This document shows positions 1 through 8,282 of a stretch of 38,667 nt of DNA, piece after piece. The notes under the pieces were generated by a model. It was not told where the DNA came from and did not search any database. It saw only the letters and a list, made by a program, of their open reading frames with translations. Origin of the DNA: Streptococcus mitis SK564 (GTDB taxonomy: Bacteria > Bacillota > Bacilli > Lactobacillales > Streptococcaceae); contig NZ_AEDU01000021.1 in the NCBI RefSeq assembly GCF_000148525.1, forward strand, positions 1 to 38,667. The letters run 5' to 3'. Position numbers and translations under genes: made by a program. How positions within the stretch are numbered: position 1 is the first letter of the stretch; the number at the start of each line of letters is the position of its first letter.

Positions 1-1908
1 GTTCGGAAAGATAACTGGACCTGTGAATGTGAACCGTTGCCAGTCCTTGCTTGGAGTGATGTCAGCACTAGCTTTCAGACCAAAGCGATTTGTTTGATAG
101 TGATAAAAATGTAGAGGACGAATCTCACCCCCTTCATTGATTTTTAAATCAAACGAGAGAGTCCAAATTTCTCCGACATTTTCTTGTGAAAGATATGGAT
201 GTAAAGGAAACGGGAAGAAACGCGTACTTGTTCGAACCTTCTCAGAGTCTCGATAATAGTTTCTACCACCAACTTTAACATTCGCTATCTTACTAGCTAG
301 CTCCTCGGCTGTCTGTGTGAGTTCTGACTTACTGGCTTTACCATTAGCCAAGTTGGTCAATTCTGACAGTCTACGAGTCGTTGTCTCTTCATACGTCGCT
401 TGCGCTGACTTCACACCAGCCAGTTCATTCTTGGTCTTGTTAAGTGCTTCAACCTGCTTGGCAATCTCAGCTGTAACCTGTTCTTGCTTCGGTCGAATAT
501 CGTTCGCGATCGTCCGTTTCAGAACATCCAAATCATCTAACAAAGCTGTTTGAGCGCTCGTAGCCTGTCTCTTGAACTCTTCAAGTTTGGCAACAGAATC
601 CAACCCAATCCGCTTGGCTTCCTGTGCAAGCAGGGTACTTGCGCCAGCGTTTCGCAAGGCTTCTTCAGCCCTGCGTTTGGCTTCTTGTAGAGGGCCACTG
701 TTAAAACTATTGAAGCGCTGGTTGATATTGTCAGAGAGTTCTTGCTTGACTTCTTCAGCTTTAGCTCTAGTAGCATTCAACCCATCTTCGAACTCGTTCT
801 TCAGTTCTTCAGTTTTACGGTCAAATGCAAGGTCAGCATTCTTGAGTTCTCTGGCTAACTGCCTTTCAAAATCATCTTGAAGTTGTTTAGTTTCACCCTT
901 GACGGCATCACTCACCGCGTTACCTATCGCATTCGCAAGACCTGACTTGAACTGCCCAAAACCAATTGTCTTCAATTTTTTGCCCATTGGTGAGTAAGTG
1001 TACTTAGTAATCTTCTTGCGCACATCCAGATTGTAGACCTCATGAAAGAGACTAACAATATCAAACATCTGAATGGGCACGTCACTTTGGCCGACAACCT
1101 CAATCTCAAGGCTATCTTCCATCATGTCACAGAGCGATGTTCTGTAATACTGCTCACCATACCTGCGAAGGCTTGCTTCATCCTTCACGTCCTGGTCATT
1201 AACCTCAATCACATCTTCGTAGATTTGACTGTACTTGTTAATGAGTGGACTATCCATAACCACAGACAACTTGCGGTCAGGCGCCTTTTCTACCTCACCT
1301 TTGACTGTCGCGATGAAAGTAATTCGAGTCTTTAAAGACTTGGTAGATGTCTTGTGCTGGTAGCTAGACAGGTTCTTTTTGTACATAAAAAGCGATTCGT
1401 TTTCCGAACCGCCATTTTTTAAAAGCCGAACCTGGTATCCATGACGAACAAGGTCGCCACCCCACTGACCAATAATAGAATGCTTATCTTTCGCAAATGC
1501 CTCCATAGCATTCTTAGAGCCAATATTAAAGGTATGCCTATCTTCAATATCAGAGAAGAATGAGAACGGATTGTCACGAGTGATCGCGCCAGCAAAACGA
1601 CTTAGAGCAGTTGAGCCAGTCGCTCGATCAAGAGTAAGCGAACTGACCACATAGTTATTCAAGAGGGTGAATACTTGATTCGAATAGACTTGAATATAGC
1701 CATGCTTCTTCTCTACCTCGAAAATGACAAAATCCTGTTCACCGTGAAGGTCATCAGCCGTTAGGAACGTTTCCTCCTTCAACTGCTCCCATAAGGAATC
1801 CGAGGTCGGAAATCGGAAGGACAATTGATAAGTGCTATTATCCTCTTGAACAATTTCATCAGCATAGGCAGCGTTCAGAGGCATATTTCCATTTGTTAAA
1901 TAAATCAA
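1..1908 (-). CDS. Phage tail fibre / minor structural protein (partial, C-terminus outside window)
   Basis: The reading frame enters the window open at base 1 and gives 636 codons without a stop. The chosen start is TTG at 1908, because a GGAGGT ribosome site lies 7 bases upstream and TTGA overlaps the stop of the preceding dit gene. Residues 1 to about 315 resemble the N-terminal tail-hub/endopeptidase-like domain of Gram-positive siphophage minor structural (anti-receptor) proteins. Residues about 330 to 545 are Glu/Lys/Ala-rich and look like a long coiled coil. A new globular domain begins near residue 545 with a GGRNYY motif, the kind of beta-sandwich carbohydrate-binding module seen in PblB-type fibres. 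The protein probably forms the tail tip and binds the cell surface. Position next to dit and the tape measure gene supports this; receptor specificity cannot be read here. Confidence 0.85.
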   Translation of the reverse strand, partial: MIYLTNGNMPLNAAYADEIVQEDNSTYQLSFRFPTSDSLWEQLKEETFLTADDLHGEQDFVIFEVEKKHGYIQVYSNQVFTLLNNYVVSSLTLDRATGSTALSRFAGAITRDNPFSFFSDIEDRHTFNIGSKNAMEAFAKDKHSIIGQWGGDLVRHGYQVRLLKNGGSENESLFMYKKNLSSYQHKTSTKSLKTRITFIATVKGEVEKAPDRKLSVVMDSPLINKYSQIYEDVIEVNDQDVKDEASLRRYGEQYYRTSLCDMMEDSLEIEVVGQSDVPIQMFDIVSLFHEVYNLDVRKKITKYTYSPMGKKLKTIGFGQFKSGLANAIGNAVSDAVKGETKQLQDDFERQLARELKNADLAFDRKTEELKNEFEDGLNATRAKAEEVKQELSDNINQRFNSFNSGPLQEAKRRAEEALRNAGASTLLAQEAKRIGLDSVAKLEEFKRQATSAQTALLDDLDVLKRTIANDIRPKQEQVTAEIAKQVEALNKTKNELAGVKSAQATYEETTTRRLSELTNLANGKASKSELTQTAEELASKIANVKVGGRNYYRDSEKVRTSTRFFPFPLHPYLSQENVGEIWTLSFDLKINEGGEIRPLHFYHYQTNRFGLKASADITPSKDWQRFTFTGPVIFPN

Positions 1909-2600
1909 ATCTTATACCTCCAATTCGGTCGAATAGTAATTTTACGGACATTTCCAGTAAACGAGATCCCGACCTTACCAGTTGGGATTTCCAAGAACCC
2001 TCCACGTTTCCTAAGAGTGTTCTGAACCGCACCAGTAGCATTGTAGATGTTTTGCTTACCTTGCCTGCAATCAATCATGGCCTTGGTCTTAATAGCAAGA
2101 TACATGCTCTTACGGCCAATAGTAAGGGAGATATCACCATCCCCCTCAACCTCGATGATTGGTTCAGAATAAATCGTCCCAAGATTATTGATTGTAGCAG
2201 ATGCAGTAAGAACAACAGGTTCTACGCTCTTCTGATATCTGAAGGGTTGCATGTCTAACTTGATCTCTAACTTCCAAGCATGATTCCCAAAAGGTTCAAA
2301 ACTAGCAGTCACAAAGTTAGCATAAAACAATGAGTCAAGCTGATAGCTAAATTCCAAAACGTTATCATTCGATTGAAACTTATCAAGAATACTTGAAATC
2401 TCAACCATTTTTTTAACGTGGAGAGTGAAGGTCCTTTCGTAACTGTCGAAAGAACCGTCTAACACACGGTAACTACCATTGACTCCATAAAGAGTTGCCT
2501 TCTCTCCTTTTGGCTTAGCAGCCTCCACCTTCCCAAAATCGGTCACAACACAACCAGGAAGGCTTGATGTATTAAAACCATTGATGATCATATAATCCAT
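1905..2600 (-). CDS. Distal tail protein (Dit)
   Basis: A 231-residue protein of the siphovirus tail component (Dit) family. The N-terminus (MDYMIINGFNTSS) and the motif with SYRVLDGSFDSYERTFTLHV around residues 43-62 are typical of the family, whose members form the hexameric ring linking the tail tube to the tail tip. It starts immediately at the end of the tape measure gene (one-base overlap) and its stop overlaps the TTG start of the fibre gene, so the three are translationally coupled in the usual order tape measure, Dit, tail tip. The length is normal for the short Dit class without inserted carbohydrate-binding modules. Confidence 0.9.
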   Translation of the reverse strand: MDYMIINGFNTSSLPGCVVTDFGKVEAAKPKGEKATLYGVNGSYRVLDGSFDSYERTFTLHVKKMVEISSILDKFQSNDNVLEFSYQLDSLFYANFVTASFEPFGNHAWKLEIKLDMQPFRYQKSVEPVVLTASATINNLGTIYSEPIIEVEGDGDISLTIGRKSMYLAIKTKAMIDCRQGKQNIYNATGAVQNTLRKRGGFLEIPTGKVGISFTGNVRKITIRPNWRYKI

Positions 2601-5470
2601 TAAATTCCTCCCCTCGCATAAATAGCACCGTGTTGTTCATAGGTTTTGATTGAAATAATGTCATTGTCCAGATAAACGTCTGACGATTTTTCAAGGATAG
2701 CCGTAAGGATCTTCTCCATACTTGCTCTCAGAATCGCTATCTCAGACACGGTTTGACTGTCTTTTGCTTCGATTTGAGCGCTTGGCATAGCCAAACTTGC
2801 TTCAATATTCTTGGTAATGGTAGGTGTTCCACTCAAACCAAAATCATCGTTTGAAAATGCATTTGAGATTTCGCCAGCCATTCCACTAACAGATTTCTTA
2901 ACACCTTTGAAACGGTCTTGCAACCCTCTATCCAAACCTTGCATAATCGCATTACCAGCAGGGATCAAGAGCTTGCGGTCGTACTCAATCGGACCTTTGT
3001 GATCCGCAATCCAACCAGCAATACCTCCGACGAAATCAGTCACTGAGTCCCAAGCTGATTTCAAACCGCCTAGGAATCCATCAAGGATAGCCTTACCAGC
3101 TGACCATAGGTCAATGTTTCGAATACCATCGAAGATACTCGCAACATTACTTACAAGGTCACTAACACCTTGCTTCATACTTTCCCATGCTCGCTGAGCG
3201 CCTTGGACAAGTCCATCAATCAGACCTAAGACAGTTGATTTCAAACCTTCCCAAGCACTGCTTGCGACAGATTTGATCGTGTTCCAGATGTTAGATAATA
3301 TCTGAGCAAAGCCATCAAAGATAGCCTTACCTGCAGCAGACAACCCTTTCCAGATGGCCTCACCAACACCCTTTATAGCATTCCAAGCGGTGCCCCAGTC
3401 ACCATTGATGATAGCCATGACTGCTTTTATAATGCCACTGATAACATCCATAGCCGTCTGAATAGCAATCTTCATCAATTCCCAAACGGTTGTTACTACC
3501 GTGCAGATATTGTTCCACGTCGCTTCAATGAAAGGAGCAAGGATATTCATTGCGGTTTCAATAATAGATTGAATGATCGGCATAACCGTCTGAATAACTG
3601 TCTGGATGGCGTTCCAAACCGTTGTGAACGTTTGTTGAATCAAACCTTGATTTTCAGTCCACCACAAAGAAATGCCATCCCAGACAGACTTGATAAAGTC
3701 TACTACTCCTTGAATAATCGGAGCAACAACAGCCATCATATTGTTCCATACGGTTGTAGCTGTTTCAACAATACCGTTCCAAACACCAGACAATGTTGAA
3801 CTAATAGACTGCCAAGCACTAGACAACCAATCCATGAAGCCTTGCCAAATTTGTCTACCCGTCTCAGTTTGAGTGAAGAACCAAGCTAATGCAGCCACTA
3901 GAGCAGCGATTGCACCAACAACAAGAACAATAGGGTTTGCAGACATTACCGCATTAAACAAACCAAAAGAACCACTAGCTCCAACTGCTGCCGCATTTTC
4001 AGCAGCTAAAGCAGCCGTCAACGTTCCACTCGCAACCGCTCTAGCTTGAGACAAAGCAAAAGAGATATTAAAGATTGCGTTTTTAGCACTCTCGATAGCT
4101 TTTGTGGCTAAAATAACAGCTTTGTAGGTTTTCCATGCTGTAGTTAATCCAATAACAGCAGACGCAACTGCAGAGACAATACCTGGATGTTCTTTTAGCA
4201 ATCCTGTTATATCCTTCAAAATTGAAGAAGCACCTTTTAGAACATTAGAAAGAAATTCAAATGCTGTCCCTAAAAGATTGACATTTTGACTGCTATCTTG
4301 TATGCCTAAAAAACCTCCAACAAAATCAGCTACGATGCTACCAACATTACCGATAACTGACCCGATATTCTCAAAGGTTACACGGATATTGTCCGCAATA
4401 TTGATAATTTGGTTCGCTGCATCTTCGCTAAATCCAAGCGCATCTAATATCTCGAAGTTACCCTCTTTATCCATAGACCCAAAGATCATGTCAAAGAATG
4501 TTTCGAAAATCCCTGTTACACGCCCAATCTGCTCATATACCGCATTACCAAAGGCGTCCCCAAAAAGCTGAGAAGCTAAAGAGCTTACGCCTTCGGTCAG
4601 TACTACTCCTAGTCCTGATAAGATATTTCCTATCATTGGGAAGAAGTTAGCAAAAAGGAAAGTTCTTGTAGTCTCTAGTAAAGACTGCAAGGCCGGCGTT
4701 ACGTTTTCGCCAATTGCTATCTTACCTAAAACGTTTTGAGCTGCGGCCTTCATCGATTCAAAAGAACCTGTGAAAGTTGTTGCTGCTTCTCTTGCTGTTG
4801 TGCCAGTGATATCCAAATTCTCTTGGATAGCGTGAATGGCGCTATAAACATCTGACAAATTATTAATGTCATACTTAACGCCTGTCAACTTTTCTGCATC
4901 TGACAAAAGCCGTTGCATTTCTTGTTTTGTACCACCATAACCCAATTTCAAGTTATCAAGCATGGTATAGTTTTGCTTGGCAAAACCTTGATAAGCCAGC
5001 TGAATGCTTTCCATAGATGTCCCCATCTTGTTTGCATTATCTGACATATCAATCATGGCCATGTTAGCTGTTTCCGCTGCTTTATTTGTATCTCCACCAA
5101 GAGATTGCAACAGACTTGCTGAGAAGCCTGTAACATTTTCCATATATGCATTGGCCGATAGACCTGTTGTTTTGTAGGCCTCATTCGCAAAGCCTTTAAC
5201 CTTATCAGCTGAATCTTTAAAAAGGGTTTCGACACCACCAAGCGATTGTTGGAGTGCTGCCCCTTCACTCAATGCGGCGCTAAAGGCTTTCCCAACACCT
5301 GCAGCTGCAACTATCTTTTTAAAGGTGCCTACAATGTTTGATCCAAGTGATTCTCCTGCGAAAGTTCCTGCTGAAGCAACCTCGCCACCTATCTCTTTCT
5401 GGATCATTCCGCTTATTCCTTTAGCGGATGGAATGATTTGTACATAGGCTTTCCCTAGTTGTGTTGCCAC
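2600..5470 (-). CDS. Tail tape measure protein
   Basis: A 956-residue protein, the largest complete gene of the window. The start is GTG at 5470, preceded by AGGAGGTG, and shares a base with the stop of the upstream gene. The N-terminal 250 residues contain the tape-measure signature (LGGVETLFKD near residue 77 and a GxGGTKQEMQRLL motif near 178), followed by alanine/glycine-rich hydrophobic segments (about 430-530) and a Trp-rich repeat region (about 535-720) in which W recurs at short intervals with I/V/A. This composition is typical of siphovirus tape measures, which set tail length and help DNA cross the membrane. It lies between the tail chaperones and dit, as expected. Confidence 0.93.
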   Translation of the reverse strand: MATQLGKAYVQIIPSAKGISGMIQKEIGGEVASAGTFAGESLGSNIVGTFKKIVAAAGVGKAFSAALSEGAALQQSLGGVETLFKDSADKVKGFANEAYKTTGLSANAYMENVTGFSASLLQSLGGDTNKAAETANMAMIDMSDNANKMGTSMESIQLAYQGFAKQNYTMLDNLKLGYGGTKQEMQRLLSDAEKLTGVKYDINNLSDVYSAIHAIQENLDITGTTAREAATTFTGSFESMKAAAQNVLGKIAIGENVTPALQSLLETTRTFLFANFFPMIGNILSGLGVVLTEGVSSLASQLFGDAFGNAVYEQIGRVTGIFETFFDMIFGSMDKEGNFEILDALGFSEDAANQIINIADNIRVTFENIGSVIGNVGSIVADFVGGFLGIQDSSQNVNLLGTAFEFLSNVLKGASSILKDITGLLKEHPGIVSAVASAVIGLTTAWKTYKAVILATKAIESAKNAIFNISFALSQARAVASGTLTAALAAENAAAVGASGSFGLFNAVMSANPIVLVVGAIAALVAALAWFFTQTETGRQIWQGFMDWLSSAWQSISSTLSGVWNGIVETATTVWNNMMAVVAPIIQGVVDFIKSVWDGISLWWTENQGLIQQTFTTVWNAIQTVIQTVMPIIQSIIETAMNILAPFIEATWNNICTVVTTVWELMKIAIQTAMDVISGIIKAVMAIINGDWGTAWNAIKGVGEAIWKGLSAAGKAIFDGFAQILSNIWNTIKSVASSAWEGLKSTVLGLIDGLVQGAQRAWESMKQGVSDLVSNVASIFDGIRNIDLWSAGKAILDGFLGGLKSAWDSVTDFVGGIAGWIADHKGPIEYDRKLLIPAGNAIMQGLDRGLQDRFKGVKKSVSGMAGEISNAFSNDDFGLSGTPTITKNIEASLAMPSAQIEAKDSQTVSEIAILRASMEKILTAILEKSSDVYLDNDIISIKTYEQHGAIYARGGI

Positions 5471-5856
5471 TAGCTTTCACCTCCTGTTTTCGCAAGTAAA
5501 GCCTTGCGATAGTTTTCAAAGTCCTCACCAGATTCAAAGACGAGATAGTCTTTCTCATCGTTCTCACTCTTATCTCTCTTAATGAGTTGATCCGCGATGG
5601 ATGCAGGACGATTAACACCCTTTTGTCCATCTTTGGTTTGCAACCACAAAGAAAGAGACAGTCTGTCTACAATACTTGCAAGCAAAGTAGTTTCCAGAGG
5701 GACAATCTGATTAGACATCATCTGCTTTATCCGCGAATCATCACGCAAACCATACGCAAAAACAGCCACCTGATTCAAAGGTAGCTGTTTGTAGTCGTAT
5801 ATTTGGTAGGTTTCCGCTAAATCACAGATAAGAGCATCCTCGTCTAAGGAAATCAT
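5470..5856 (-). CDS. Tail assembly chaperone, T domain (DUF5361-like), expressed by -1 frameshift
   Basis: A 128-residue frame whose first ATG has no ribosome site upstream. The same frame continues upstream through I-L-V-L-A-Q to an A AAA AAA heptamer in the preceding gene, so the natural product is probably a 224-residue fusion (90 codons of the upstream chaperone, 6 linking codons, then these 128). The sequence (motif ALICDLAETYQIYDY) matches the DUF5361 family found just before tape measure genes in Firmicutes phages. By analogy with lambda gpG/gpGT the fusion would bring major tail subunits to the tape measure. That it is the T part rests on position and the shift site. Confidence 0.85.
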   Translation of the reverse strand: MISLDEDALICDLAETYQIYDYKQLPLNQVAVFAYGLRDDSRIKQMMSNQIVPLETTLLASIVDRLSLSLWLQTKDGQKGVNRPASIADQLIKRDKSENDEKDYLVFESGEDFENYRKALLAKTGGES

Positions 5857-5867
5857 CTGAGCAAGGA

Positions 5868-6143
5868 CTAGGATTTTTTTAAGTCATTACTTTTATCAAA
5901 GATACTCTTAATATCTGCAAATAACACTTCAGAATCCACGATTTCATCTTCATCCTCTAAATGTTTTAAAAATGATAGAGCTTGTTCTTTACCAAATAGA
6001 AGATTTAAAAATGTTTCTGTTTCTTCAAGATCTTGCTTTTCAACTTTCGCGACAGATTTGAGAAGATAATAATTTCTCAATCGTTTTTTAGGGATTTTGT
6101 ACTCAAACCCTGATTCCGTTTTTCCTTTTAAGATTTCTTCCAT
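5868..6143 (-). CDS. Tail assembly chaperone (gpG-like)
   Basis: A 91-residue, acidic, charged protein between the major tail protein gene and the tape measure block. It has no recognisable catalytic motif; position, size and the A7 slippery run at its 3' end identify it as the short form of the tail chaperone pair. The ribosome site GGAGCGT lies upstream of ATG at 6143. The stop TAG (5868-5870) is bypassed when ribosomes slip at 5874-5880. Confidence 0.82.
   Translation of the reverse strand: MEEILKGKTESGFEYKIPKKRLRNYYLLKSVAKVEKQDLEETETFLNLLFGKEQALSFLKHLEDEDEIVDSEVLFADIKSIFDKSNDLKKS
5874..5880 (-). other. Programmed -1 ribosomal frameshift site (A AAA AAA)
   Basis: Read on the minus strand in the frame of the 91-residue chaperone gene, the sequence is GAC TTA AAA AAA TCC TAG. 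The last A of TTA plus two AAA codons form the canonical X XXY YYZ slippery heptamer, two codons before the stop. Slipping back one base gives ATC CTA GTC CTT GCT CAG ATG, which runs without a stop into the downstream 128-residue frame. I did not identify a clear stimulatory hairpin or pseudoknot 3' of the site. Confidence 0.85.
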
Positions 6144-6148
6144 TTACT

Positions 6149-6706
6149 TTACGCTCCTTGGATATATTCGTAGTGAGTGTTCTCACTGTTGTCTGGTAAT
6201 GCAGTGATAGTCAATTCATAGCCGATAGGTTCGCCATCTTTATAGCTGATTTCGCCAATTTCGCTAACCTTACCACGAGGGATGACAACGCGTTTCACAT
6301 AGCCATTTTTCAGCAAAGTATCAATAACTAAACTATGCTCTGGCAACTCTTTACCATTGGCTTTTACAGTGATACCTGTTTCAAGGGTTCCTGAAACGTT
6401 ATCTGGTCCATAGACTTCTTTCAAGACTTCAATGTTAAGACCCTCAATCAATTTGTATTTGAAGGTATCTTTCTTTTCTGTTTGAGAAGACAAGACTGTT
6501 TGTCCACCCCACGCTTTGACTTCTTCACTTTCTGGCGAGTTCTCATTGGTCAATCCATCTTCTGAAATGTACCCTAGTGTTTTGAATGCTACGTCCAAGG
6601 CCGTTTTGGCATTCGTTGGAAGATTTGTTCCAGCTGGAGCAGTAGAAACCGCCCCTCCGATTTTCGGCTTAGCAGCCGTTACATTTGATGCTGATGCAGT
6701 CGTCAT
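6149..6706 (-). CDS. Major tail (tube) protein
   Basis: A 185-residue product if translation begins at ATG 6706, which has AGGAGG 7 to 8 bases upstream and the N-terminus MTTASASNVTAAKPKIGG expected of streptococcal phage tail tube proteins. A second in-frame start, TTG at 6772, also has a good ribosome site (AAGGAGGTG) and would add 22 residues rich in Pro and Glu. Both forms may be made. The body contains LGYISEDGLTNENSPESEEV, typical of this family (phage tail protein of the TP901-1/SPP1 class). It would polymerise around the tape measure to form the tube. It lies upstream of the chaperones, as usual. Confidence 0.85.
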   Translation of the reverse strand: MTTASASNVTAAKPKIGGAVSTAPAGTNLPTNAKTALDVAFKTLGYISEDGLTNENSPESEEVKAWGGQTVLSSQTEKKDTFKYKLIEGLNIEVLKEVYGPDNVSGTLETGITVKANGKELPEHSLVIDTLLKNGYVKRVVIPRGKVSEIGEISYKDGEPIGYELTITALPDNSENTHYEYIQGA

Positions 6707-6787
6707 ATTCTTTCCTCCTGTTGATTCTGCATTTGGTGTTCTTACTTCTGGTGCTTCTAATTCTGGCGCCAAAACTACACCTCCTTT

Positions 6788-7123
6788 TTAAAAATAATTG
6801 ATGTCATATACCGCTTGATAGCGATATTGCTTCGTTTCGGTGTCTGTAAAGTTGTAGTCACTATTGTGATGTACACCGCTAACTTCGTTGACTGTGATGA
6901 GATTCTCAACTACTCTCTTGACTTTCTCATTCAGCTCAGCAGCCTTTTGAAGTGATGGTGCATAACTTTGAAAAGCGAATGTAGCGGAATGAACGTAGTC
7001 ACTTCCACCACCTCCAGTCTTTTCAAGAATGACATAACTTTCAGGCATTTTCGGTTTATGTTCAAAAAAAGACGGTACATCTAACTGTCCGTCTAAAAAT
7101 TTCTTTATAACTAATTCGATCAT
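6788..7123 (-). CDS. Probable tail terminator / head-tail joining protein
   Basis: A 111-residue protein with no motif I can name with certainty. It lies between an HK97 gp10-like gene and the major tail protein, the position of tail terminator (gpU/gp17-type) proteins in siphophages, and its fold-relevant pattern (short N-terminal helix with IKKFLDG, then beta-rich sequence ending in YQAVYDINYF) fits that group. It overlaps the preceding gene by four bases (ATGA type). Function is inferred from position. Confidence 0.65.
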   Translation of the reverse strand: MIELVIKKFLDGQLDVPSFFEHKPKMPESYVILEKTGGGGSDYVHSATFAFQSYAPSLQKAAELNEKVKRVVENLITVNEVSGVHHNSDYNFTDTETKQYRYQAVYDINYF

Positions 7124-7356
7124 CTCATAGCCTTCAGCAAAATATTATGTTTTTTATTTCTGGCCATGCTCTTGATGTCAGTCGTACTAATCTTTGCATT
7201 GGCACGCTTTTGCCCTGGCGATACGGTCAATTCAAACCCCTCGCCAGCTCTTTCAGCAATTTCTTGCCCCTTCTCTTCTAAAATATCTTGCATTTCAGGA
7301 GAGCGTAATAGAGCAGATACCCCTAGTGGATTCAATTGAAATTTTATATTACTCAT
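7120..7356 (-). CDS. HK97 gp10-like head-tail protein
   Basis: A short protein (78 residues from ATG 7356; a TTG at 7365 would add three). The pattern ILEEKGQEIAERAG followed by a basic C-terminus resembles the HK97 gp10 family of head-tail connector components, though it is shorter than typical members. Its start lies inside the end of the upstream gene (ATGAGTAA overlap) and its stop overlaps the next start, indicating translational coupling. Confidence 0.65.
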   Translation of the reverse strand: MSNIKFQLNPLGVSALLRSPEMQDILEEKGQEIAERAGEGFELTVSPGQKRANAKISTTDIKSMARNKKHNILLKAMR

Positions 7357-7687
7357 ACGCTTCAACCATCACTTTCTTATTCCATTCTAGAGGCATCATG
7401 GCTTCAATACCTTCTAAGGGAATGCCAATCGTGCGCCATTTGCGCCCAAAGAAACGAACTTCACGGTCTTTCCACTCGTTCTGATCGCCTTTTGGGACGC
7501 CTAGCGTATAAGCGGCCTTTTTACCAGTAAGATTCAGTTGATTGGTGACATCTTCTGTCGAAGACGGAACAACTAGGACATTTTCTACTTGAATTTCAGT
7601 ATTCTCATAGATGGGATGCCCAAAGTCATCCTTTCCAGTCTTAGTTTTCCCAATCAAGGTTACAGTAATTCCTTTAATCCGTCCCAT
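7349..7687 (-). CDS. Putative head-tail adaptor / minor capsid protein
   Basis: A 112-residue protein from ATG 7687 (TTG at 7696 is an alternative). It is beta-rich with an N-terminal TVTLIGKTKTGKDDFGHPIY segment, as in phage head-closure (gp16/stopper-type) proteins, which commonly start with a metal- or tail-contacting beta hairpin. It lies in the head-tail connector cluster between the Gp15/Gp42-like head completion gene and the gp10-like gene. Specific role inferred from order only. Confidence 0.68.
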   Translation of the reverse strand: MGRIKGITVTLIGKTKTGKDDFGHPIYENTEIQVENVLVVPSSTEDVTNQLNLTGKKAAYTLGVPKGDQNEWKDREVRFFGRKWRTIGIPLEGIEAMMPLEWNKKVMVEAYE

Positions 7688-8069
7688 AGATATCAATCAC
7701 CCCATATCTTTGTTTTTTGAGACCTAGACGTTTCAATTCTGAATCTTTGATAAAGAGACCACCGCCAGGCACTAGATAAGAACCACTGAAGGAATAACCT
7801 AAAGCGGACTCAGCCACCTGAGTCATTGGCTCCTGGTCAGTTGAGGTCATCAACGTGCGAGCTACCACATCAACAGTGACGGACTTGACCACCATAGCAA
7901 AAGATGGATCAGTAGCCACCAACCCATCTAAATCCTTGCCAACTTTTTTAGCTTCAACACGAAGAGAATGAGAAACAACTTCCAACAGCGCTTCGGCTCG
8001 TTTTCCCTCATCGAATTTCAACGCTCGCCACAATTTTTTCAAATCTTCTACTGTTGCAAAGTTTTCCAT
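7674..8069 (-). CDS. Head completion adaptor protein (Gp19/Gp15/Gp42-like)
   Basis: A 131-residue, largely helical protein directly downstream of the major capsid and HeH genes. The N-terminus MENFATVEDLKKLWRAL and the later VARTLMTS and ALGYSFSGSYLVPGGGLFI segments match the Gp19/Gp15/Gp42 family, whose SPP1 homologue gp15 forms the adaptor ring beneath the portal. Its stop lies 14 bases inside the next gene. Confidence 0.78.
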   Translation of the reverse strand: MENFATVEDLKKLWRALKFDEGKRAEALLEVVSHSLRVEAKKVGKDLDGLVATDPSFAMVVKSVTVDVVARTLMTSTDQEPMTQVAESALGYSFSGSYLVPGGGLFIKDSELKRLGLKKQRYGVIDIYGTD

Positions 8070-8074
8070 CTAAC

Positions 8075-8281
8075 TCACCCTTCGTTCGCGATTAGTAAAT
8101 CAAGCAAAGCAGATTTATTTGCCTTGCTATCATACTCAACACCCAATTCATCAAGTTTCACCTTGATTTCTGGAACAGTCAGACGATATTCATCCTTAAA
8201 TTCACTAACAGGAACCCAGTCGCCTGTCAGTTCACAATCTGTTTCAATTGTCACCAAGGTTTCTTTATTAATATATTCCAT
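8075..8281 (-). CDS. Small HeH/LEM-domain phage protein
   Basis: A 68-residue protein from ATG 8281, chosen because GGAGG lies 6 bases upstream; the frame is open further but overlaps the capsid gene. The C-terminal half (LTVPEIKVKLDELGVEYDSK) has the helix-extended-helix pattern of HeH/LEM or SAP-like domains often encoded next to phage capsid genes, where it may contact DNA or capsid. The exact role is unknown. Confidence 0.72.
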   Translation of the reverse strand: MEYINKETLVTIETDCELTGDWVPVSEFKDEYRLTVPEIKVKLDELGVEYDSKANKSALLDLLIANEG

Positions 8282-8282
8282 A

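Noticed and set aside
1893..2258. A 121-codon plus-strand frame opposite dit
   Set aside because: It is antisense to a well-recognised gene, has no ribosome site or family match, and follows the codon pattern of the opposite strand.
3470..3840. Internal sequence repetition in the tape measure gene as a DNA repeat element
   Set aside because: The Trp-rich periodicity is at protein level and normal for tape measure proteins.
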